Below are positions 59,695 through 64,000 of a DNA stretch of 64,000 nucleotides, in pieces. The stretch comes from Oscillospiraceae bacterium. Its GTDB lineage: Bacteria; Bacillota; Clostridia; Oscillospirales; Oscillospiraceae. The notes beneath the pieces are model-generated. The model did not search any database, was not told where the DNA came from, and was given only the letters and a program-made list of their open reading frames with translations. Position 1 is the first letter of the stretch. Each line of letters starts with the position of its first letter. The stretch covers positions 1 through 64,000 of the forward strand of contig JAAWHG010000005.1 of the NCBI GenBank assembly GCA_022795735.1, in the 5' to 3' direction. The position numbers and the translations under genes were made by a program.

Positions 59695-61360
59695 CTTCGT
59701 CCCCTCCCTTCAGCCAACTCTTGACCATCTGCGCACAGATCTCCGGATTTTCCTCGGCGAACTGGCGGACGTTCATACGCAGCTCCATGCTGCGCTCGGA
59801 ATGAAGATCCATGATATCGGCGCCTTGCGGCTCAGTCTGAAGCTGCTCCGCCATGATAGCCGCCGCAGCCTCAGCCTCCAGCCGGCGTTTTTCGGCCAGA
59901 GCCTCGGCGCGCTGCCTGGAAATAATCCGCGCTCTTTTGCGCAGATACATAATCAGCACCAGCAGCAGGATAAAGACAATAATACCGATGAAGAGAACAA
60001 TGTACAGCCACAGCGGCAATCCTTCGGTCTCTTCGTCGCTCACCATCGAATCGGTATCCTCCGGCTCAGGTTCGCGGTAGAACGGTCCCATCAGAACCGA
60101 GACCTTCTCAGCCTCCAGCTCCGGGCCAATCCTAGCCGCACGGGCCACATGGGATCGAAGAGCCAGCTCGTCTGCCCGTTCCCCAGTGTCTGTGTTTACG
60201 GTGACTGCCACCATCACATCGGTAACGATGCCGCCAAGGTTCTCTCTCTGTTCATGATAGGTATCTACGTTATAGTTGATCTCGCCGGACGACATCAGCT
60301 CTCGTTCACTGCCATCTGGCTGGTAGCGTTCCACATATTCGTTGAGGTCAGCGTTGGTAGCGGTTCCAACAACACCGCCCTGCACCTGCTCCTCATTCAT
60401 GGTCACCCGGTTATCATAGATTTTGGTGCCAATGATGCCCTCGCCGTTGGTGCTGCCATCGGCAGCCCAGGCCGGCTCTTCGTAGGTGGTGGAATCATTA
60501 TAGGAGCGGCTCACATCAACCGTGCTGCTAACGCTCACACCCACGTTGCCTTCGCCGTACATCGGCACCAGGACGTCCAGAACGTTTTGCCGCAGGGCAT
60601 CATTGACCTGCTTTTCCAGCGCGAGCTTGAGTCCGGAGGCATCCTCAAGGGAGGAGTCCTCTTCCACCACCTCACCGGTGTAGGTATGACCGTTGGTATC
60701 GCTGATGGTGATATTCTCAAACCGCAAATCCTGAACCGCGGTAGTCACCATAGTACGGATTGCGTTTGCAAGCTCCTCCGGCAGGTCTTCTCCATCCTTC
60801 ATCTCCACCACGATGGTGGCCCGCGCTTCAATCACATCGTCGCTGTCCAGTATGTAGCTTGAATCTTGGCTCTGGGTGATAAACACCGTGGCCTCCTGCA
60901 CGCCCTCGATGCACCGGATGGTCGCGCCCAGGCGGTCCTGCAAGTCGAATAGGAACAAAACCTCACGGTCCGAGTTGGACGAGAGCGTGCCCACGTTGTC
61001 CAGATAGCGTTTGTATCCAAAGCCGGAGGTCGGATATTTTTCCATCACCAGCATAGCCCGGATCGCGGCCTCTCGCTCCGTGGGGACGGTAATGGTGTTG
61101 CCGCCCTCGACCTTATAATCCGTTATTTCGTTGTTCTCCATGAAGCTCTGCACCGCCGTCATATCCTCCGACGACAGTCCTGTAAAGAGGACCGTGTAGG
61201 GCTTTGGCTCACGATTGCTCGTGGCGGCCAGCCAAATCACAAGGCCCACCGCAATCACAAGAACGACGGCTATGGCAATGCGAAGCGTCTTATTCAGCCG
61301 CAGTACGGCTGTTTTTAACTTGGTAAGCGCTTGCTTCCCTTTTTCGCGCATGGCGGGCAC
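59687..61360 (-). CDS. fliF: Flagellar MS-ring protein FliF
   Basis: This 557-residue protein has a membrane segment at about 28-46, the ring-building domains with the YscJ/FliF motif (ATIRCIEGVQEATVFIT), a second membrane segment (about 445-470) and a C-terminal FliG-binding tail. The GTG at 61360 (GAGGG ten bases upstream) or the ATG at 61351 is the start. It is the base of the motor. Confidence 0.95.
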   Translation of the reverse strand: MPAMREKGKQALTKLKTAVLRLNKTLRIAIAVVLVIAVGLVIWLAATSNREPKPYTVLFTGLSSEDMTAVQSFMENNEITDYKVEGGNTITVPTEREAAIRAMLVMEKYPTSGFGYKRYLDNVGTLSSNSDREVLFLFDLQDRLGATIRCIEGVQEATVFITQSQDSSYILDSDDVIEARATIVVEMKDGEDLPEELANAIRTMVTTAVQDLRFENITISDTNGHTYTGEVVEEDSSLEDASGLKLALEKQVNDALRQNVLDVLVPMYGEGNVGVSVSSTVDVSRSYNDSTTYEEPAWAADGSTNGEGIIGTKIYDNRVTMNEEQVQGGVVGTATNADLNEYVERYQPDGSERELMSSGEINYNVDTYHEQRENLGGIVTDVMVAVTVNTDTGERADELALRSHVARAARIGPELEAEKVSVLMGPFYREPEPEDTDSMVSDEETEGLPLWLYIVLFIGIIVFILLLVLIMYLRKRARIISRQRAEALAEKRRLEAEAAAAIMAEQLQTEPQGADIMDLHSERSMELRMNVRQFAEENPEICAQMVKSWLKGGDEGG

Positions 61361-61393
61361 CCCACATCATCCCTCAGTAAATTTTTTCCATTC

Positions 61394-61738
61394 TTACAAA
61401 TTGATGCGCATGAGTTCTTGATAGGACTGCACGCACTTATCCCGCAAGGACACCAGCAATTGCACAGAGAGCTGCGCTTTTGTGGATGCGATGGTCAACA
61501 GCGCCGGATTATCCAGCTGCCCCGTCCCCATCAGGTATTGCAGTTCATTCTTCTCCGCATCTGTCTCTTTGACCGCATTGATCGCTTCCTGAAAGATATC
61601 GGTAAACGCTGCGGGCTCTTTGGCTGTCTGCTCCTCGGTGCTGGCCGTTTCAAAAGCGCGAATCGGCCGCAGGGGCATCGGCTGCAATGTGTTTGCGGGC
61701 AGTTGGTCCCACAGAGGTGAAATCTCAATCATGGACAT
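61394..61738 (-). CDS. fliE: Flagellar hook-basal body complex protein FliE
   Basis: This 114-residue protein has the FliE C-terminal half (NPALLTIASTKAQLSVQLLV and RDKCVQSYQELMRI). It joins the MS ring to the rod. GGAGGG precedes the ATG. Order flgB-flgC-fliE-fliF is standard. Confidence 0.94.
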   Translation of the reverse strand: MSMIEISPLWDQLPANTLQPMPLRPIRAFETASTEEQTAKEPAAFTDIFQEAINAVKETDAEKNELQYLMGTGQLDNPALLTIASTKAQLSVQLLVSLRDKCVQSYQELMRINL

Positions 61739-61756
61739 GACGCCCTCCTTTTTTAT

Positions 61757-62353
61757 TTATCCCTGCCCAATTTGTAGGCCGCCGGACACAATTTCCTTCA
61801 AAATATTAAAAGCCGTGACGTCTGCGCTGAAAGCCTGCGTACAAGCCATCGCATCGGTTATCTCCTTAACCATCGTCACGTTCGGCATTTCAACATACCC
61901 CTCCTCATTGGCGTCGGGGTGGGTTGGGTCATAGACAAAAGGAAGCTCGCTGGGGTCCTCGGCAATCTCAGCCACCCGGACGCCGCCCGCCGTCTCGTAA
62001 CCCCGATTGGAAATATTTTCCAGCTCAAGGCGGCGGTCCAACGCCTTCTTGTACTCGCGAAGATGCTCTAGGCTCGGCATAGGCACCTCCTCGGATACCG
62101 ACCGCGCGCCCGGAATTACATAGCCTTCCACAGGCTGCGCCAGTTGACGCTGCGCGGCGGCTGCCATAACATCCCGAAAGCGGTCCTTGCCGGTCTCAGC
62201 CTCAAAGACCACCACCTTACGCCGGTAAGCACCGCCGTCGTCAATGGTGCGGGTTGTATTCTGATTTGTAATATTCTCCGAAATGACGTCCATACGAAGC
62301 TGTTGGGCCGTCATGCCGGAGCCGATAATATTCATGGTACTCAAAAAAGCCAT
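61757..62353 (-). CDS. flgC: Flagellar proximal rod protein FlgC
   Basis: This protein of 198 residues has the N-terminal IIGSGMTAQQLRMDVISENI motif and the C-terminal VEMPNVTMVKEITDAM motif of FlgC. It is longer than the usual 135-150 residues, with extra sequence in the middle (about 60-140). The usual Asn-Ile-Ala-Asn signature reads ENITNQNT. Confidence 0.92.
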   Translation of the reverse strand: MAFLSTMNIIGSGMTAQQLRMDVISENITNQNTTRTIDDGGAYRRKVVVFEAETGKDRFRDVMAAAAQRQLAQPVEGYVIPGARSVSEEVPMPSLEHLREYKKALDRRLELENISNRGYETAGGVRVAEIAEDPSELPFVYDPTHPDANEEGYVEMPNVTMVKEITDAMACTQAFSADVTAFNILKEIVSGGLQIGQG

Positions 62354-62370
62354 ACCATATTCCTCCCCGC

Positions 62371-62757
62371 TTACCTGCTGACAATCGCCGAGCGCAATGT
62401 TGAAAAGTCGCTGGAAATACTTTTCATAACATATTGCATCTGGTACGCCGTTCGAACAGCCTCCAACATTTGCTCGGTGGTATTGACGCCATTATCGTCC
62501 ATTCGGACGATTTCACCGTCGTCGTCAGCGATCCAGTCGGTCTCTTCCAGAACTTCCCGCATTGCCTTGCGGGGTTTCTCATCCTCACTGGCCGCTTTCA
62601 GCAGCGCGTTGATATGCTCCTCAAAGGTAACCGATTTGACACGGTAGGTTGGAGTTTCCGCATTAGCAATATTATCCATATGTGCAGCCTGCTTGGCCCA
62701 AAGAAATTCCAAGGACCGCTCCATCATGCGTAGACTGTTGCTGGTAATGCTCCTCAC
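62371..62757 (-). CDS. flgB: Flagellar proximal rod protein FlgB
   Basis: This 128-residue protein has the rod motif MDNIANAETPTYRVKSVTFEE and a C-terminal helix. It is the first gene of the flagellar operon. The GTG at 62757 has GGGAG eight bases upstream; the next ATG (62727) has no site. Confidence 0.92.
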   Translation of the reverse strand: MRSITSNSLRMMERSLEFLWAKQAAHMDNIANAETPTYRVKSVTFEEHINALLKAASEDEKPRKAMREVLEETDWIADDDGEIVRMDDNGVNTTEQMLEAVRTAYQMQYVMKSISSDFSTLRSAIVSR

Positions 62758-62783
62758 CCTGCCATCTCCCTTCCTTATTAGAC

Positions 62784-62874
62784 TGACACAAACGCCCTGA
62801 AGCTATGCCGCCCAAAGGCATTTGCCTCTGCGGCATCGGTCCAGACAGCAGGAAATATTCTTCCCATAGTGTCA
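62784..62874 (-). ncRNA. Structured leader of the flagellar operon (candidate cis-regulatory RNA)
   Basis: The RNA from the flgB promoter starts near 62875 and can close a helix TGACAC/GTGTCA (62874-62869 with 62789-62784, minus-strand sense). Inside lie a small hairpin (GGGAA...TTTCC) and a longer one (ATGCCGC...GCGGCAT with inner AGAGGCA/TGCCTTT). The closing helix ends about 25 bases before the flgB start. It does not match the c-di-GMP riboswitch consensus I know. Confidence 0.4.
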
Positions 62875-62880
62875 TTGCCT

Positions 62881-62909
62881 ATTGTACCATGTTTCGGCGC
62901 GTTCGTCAA
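62881..62909 (-). promoter_or_regulatory. Sigma-A-type promoter of the flagellar operon
   Basis: On the minus strand TTGACG (62909-62904) and TACAAT (62886-62881) are 17 bases apart. It is the only clear promoter I found for the flgB-to-cheD gene run of about 24 kb. The leader is about 115 bases. Confidence 0.8.
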
Positions 62910-62966
62910 CTTTTAACTTCCGGTTACTTTTGGAATGCCGCCACAGAATGTTTATTTTTCAAACAT

Positions 62967-63009
62967 AAGCAAGGCATTAGCAGGCAATCAGCCCGCTAAC
63001 GCCTTGCTT
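62967..63009 (-). terminator. Terminator after the chemoreceptor gene
   Basis: AAGCAAGGC-TTAGC pairs with GCTAA-GCCTTGCTT with one mismatch; the minus strand continues ATGTTTG. It separates the receptor from the flagellar promoter. Confidence 0.6.
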
Positions 63010-63071
63010 TCAATGCAAATTCGCAAAAATTAAGCTACAACAAAGGTTCCGGTCCTACCTCTGTTCAAAAG

Positions 63072-64000
63072 TCAGTATTTGTCACCATAACGGCTGCCGG
63101 CATCGTAACTGCTGCCGCTGGGCACAAATTCGTCTTGGGAAGGAGCCATGGTACGGCTCACACTGCTGCGGCTCATGCCGCCGCCGCTCTGGGACAGCGT
63201 AAAGCGGCTAACCATTTCCTTGAGCAGATTTGCCTGCCCGGACAACTCCTCAGAAGCCGCAGCCGACTGCTCAGCAGTAGCCGAGTTGGTCTGCACAACA
63301 CTGGAAATCTGGTCAATACCGGTGGTCACCTGAGCCAAAGAGTTGGTCTCCTCCTCGGTTGCGGTGGAAATCAGCGTCACAGCGTCAAGTACCTTCTGCG
63401 CGCTAGTCACCACCTCACGCAGGGCCTGATCGGTCTCACCGGACAGCCTGGTGCCGTCGGCAACTGCCTTGACGGTTTCCTCGATCAAAGCTCCCGTGCT
63501 CTTAGAGGCCTCCTGGGACTTAGTTGCCAGGTTACGCACTTCGTCGGCCACAACGGCAAATCCCTTGCCGGCGCTGCCTGCGCGGGCCGCTTCAACAGCG
63601 GCGTTGAGCGCCAGAATATTGGTCTGGAACGCGATGTCTTCAATGGTTTTGATAACCTTGCTGATCTCTTTGGACTTGTTGTCAATGACGTTCATTGCCT
63701 TCATCAACTCATCCATGTGGCTGGAACAGACCTCAATCTGCTGATGGGACTGCTCATTCTCCTCCTTCGCGGTCTTGGCGTGCTCCGCAGTCGTCGCGAT
63801 CTGATGGGAGATATCGTTGATGGTAGCAGCCAACTCCTCAACCGAGGAAGCCTGTTCGGTGGAGCCCTGCGCCAATGCCTGCGCACTGGAGGACACTTGC
63901 TCACCACCCGAGTTAACCTGATCGGCCGAGACATCAATCTGGCTGAGGGTTTCATTCATGCTCACGCGGAGCTTGTTGAAAGCGTTGAGAATACCGATAT
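63072..64000 (-). CDS. Methyl-accepting chemotaxis protein (C-terminal part)
   Basis: The frame is open to the window end, so at least the sensor and membrane part are missing. The visible 309 residues are the cytoplasmic signalling domain: the hairpin tip IEDIAFQTNILALNAAVEAARAG, methylation helices on both sides (STEQASSVEELAATI, SATAEQSAAASEEL) and a flexible tail of about 45 residues ending GSRYGDKY that lacks the CheR-docking pentapeptide. It feeds the CheA/CheV system and lies just upstream of the flagellar operon. Confidence 0.94.
   Translation of the reverse strand, partial: IGILNAFNKLRVSMNETLSQIDVSADQVNSGGEQVSSSAQALAQGSTEQASSVEELAATINDISHQIATTAEHAKTAKEENEQSHQQIEVCSSHMDELMKAMNVIDNKSKEISKVIKTIEDIAFQTNILALNAAVEAARAGSAGKGFAVVADEVRNLATKSQEASKSTGALIEETVKAVADGTRLSGETDQALREVVTSAQKVLDAVTLISTATEEETNSLAQVTTGIDQISSVVQTNSATAEQSAAASEELSGQANLLKEMVSRFTLSQSGGGMSRSSVSRTMAPSQDEFVPSGSSYDAGSRYGDKY

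Noticed and set aside
53874..62000. Several long plus-strand frames (up to about 470 codons) opposite flgD/fliK, fliI, fliG and fliF.
   Set aside because: They lie antisense to well-conserved flagellar genes, have no ribosome binding sites and show His/Arg/Gln-rich composition typical of antisense shadows of GC-rich genes.
62784..62874. A cyclic di-GMP (GEMM) riboswitch in front of flgB.
   Set aside because: The conserved GEMM core sequences are not found; only general secondary structure is seen, so it is kept as an unassigned candidate.
1..64000. CRISPR arrays, prophage and toxin-antitoxin or defence islands.
   Set aside because: No regularly spaced repeats and no phage structural, integrase or defence genes were recognised; the phage-type lysozyme stands alone with SLH domains.

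Overview
The window looks like a chromosomal segment of a motile, mid-GC member of the class Clostridia, probably close to the Oscillospiraceae (Oscillibacter, Intestinimonas or Flavonifractor type). This is inference from Firmicutes-style Shine-Dalgarno sites, sigma-A type promoters, an fliY/flbD/sigD-type flagellar cluster, CheC/CheD/CheV chemotaxis proteins, an SLH-domain surface protein and VanZ, CmpB and DUF3786 genes. No species can be named from the sequence alone.

Left part (1-30 kb), short operons on both strands. At the edge lies a dead IS5/IS427-like element whose end abuts the stop codon of an mgtC-like gene; mgtC follows a DeoR regulator and a CPA2 antiporter. An AT-richer block (about 3.6-8.1 kb) carries a LytTR/GHKL (Agr-like) two-component system and a Cache-HAMP-GGDEF protein. 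Then come hinT, a hypothetical gene and alaS with a hairpin leader; an MBOAT/DHHW pair for O-acetylation of an exported polymer; a small coiled-coil protein; a dCTP-deaminase-family protein with an altered catalytic position; an OmpR-type two-component system; a MITE-like repeat; divergent glycerol kinase and monoacylglycerol-lipase-like genes; DUF3786; an ECF sigma/anti-sigma pair; VanZ; HD and CmpB proteins; a YtrA-type GntR/ABC operon with a perfect palindromic operator; and a FIST-GGDEF protein.

Middle (29.7-36.1 kb). A five-gene tRNA operon (Val, Asp, Phe, Gly, Cys) runs from a consensus promoter to a strong terminator and contains unusual palindromic spacers. Next is a three-gene methylene-tetrahydrofolate reductase operon whose first gene fuses a MetV-type domain to an RnfC-type NADH/FeS subunit, followed by separate metV and metF. 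A secreted GH24 lysozyme with an InlB-type repeat and SLH domains is divergent to it.

Right part (36-64 kb). Genes for flagella and chemotaxis all lie on the minus strand: flgB flgC fliE fliF fliG fliH fliI fliJ fliK flgD TIGR02530 flgE flbD motA motB fliM fliY cheY fliO fliP fliQ fliR flhB flhA sigD flgF flgG cheC cheD, then cheV and an HDOD/EAL-like gene from their own promoter. A chemoreceptor, cut by the window end, lies upstream. One promoter and a folded leader of about 115 nt precede flgB. The locus encodes basal body, export apparatus, motor, hook and sigma-28, but flhF, flhG and fliL are absent from their usual places; filament genes and cheA/B/R/W must be elsewhere. Most notable points: the MetV-RnfC fusion, two FliM-like peptide repeats in the FliY linker, the non-ATG start of flhB, the flgB leader structure and the Glu-to-Gln change in the dcd-like protein.
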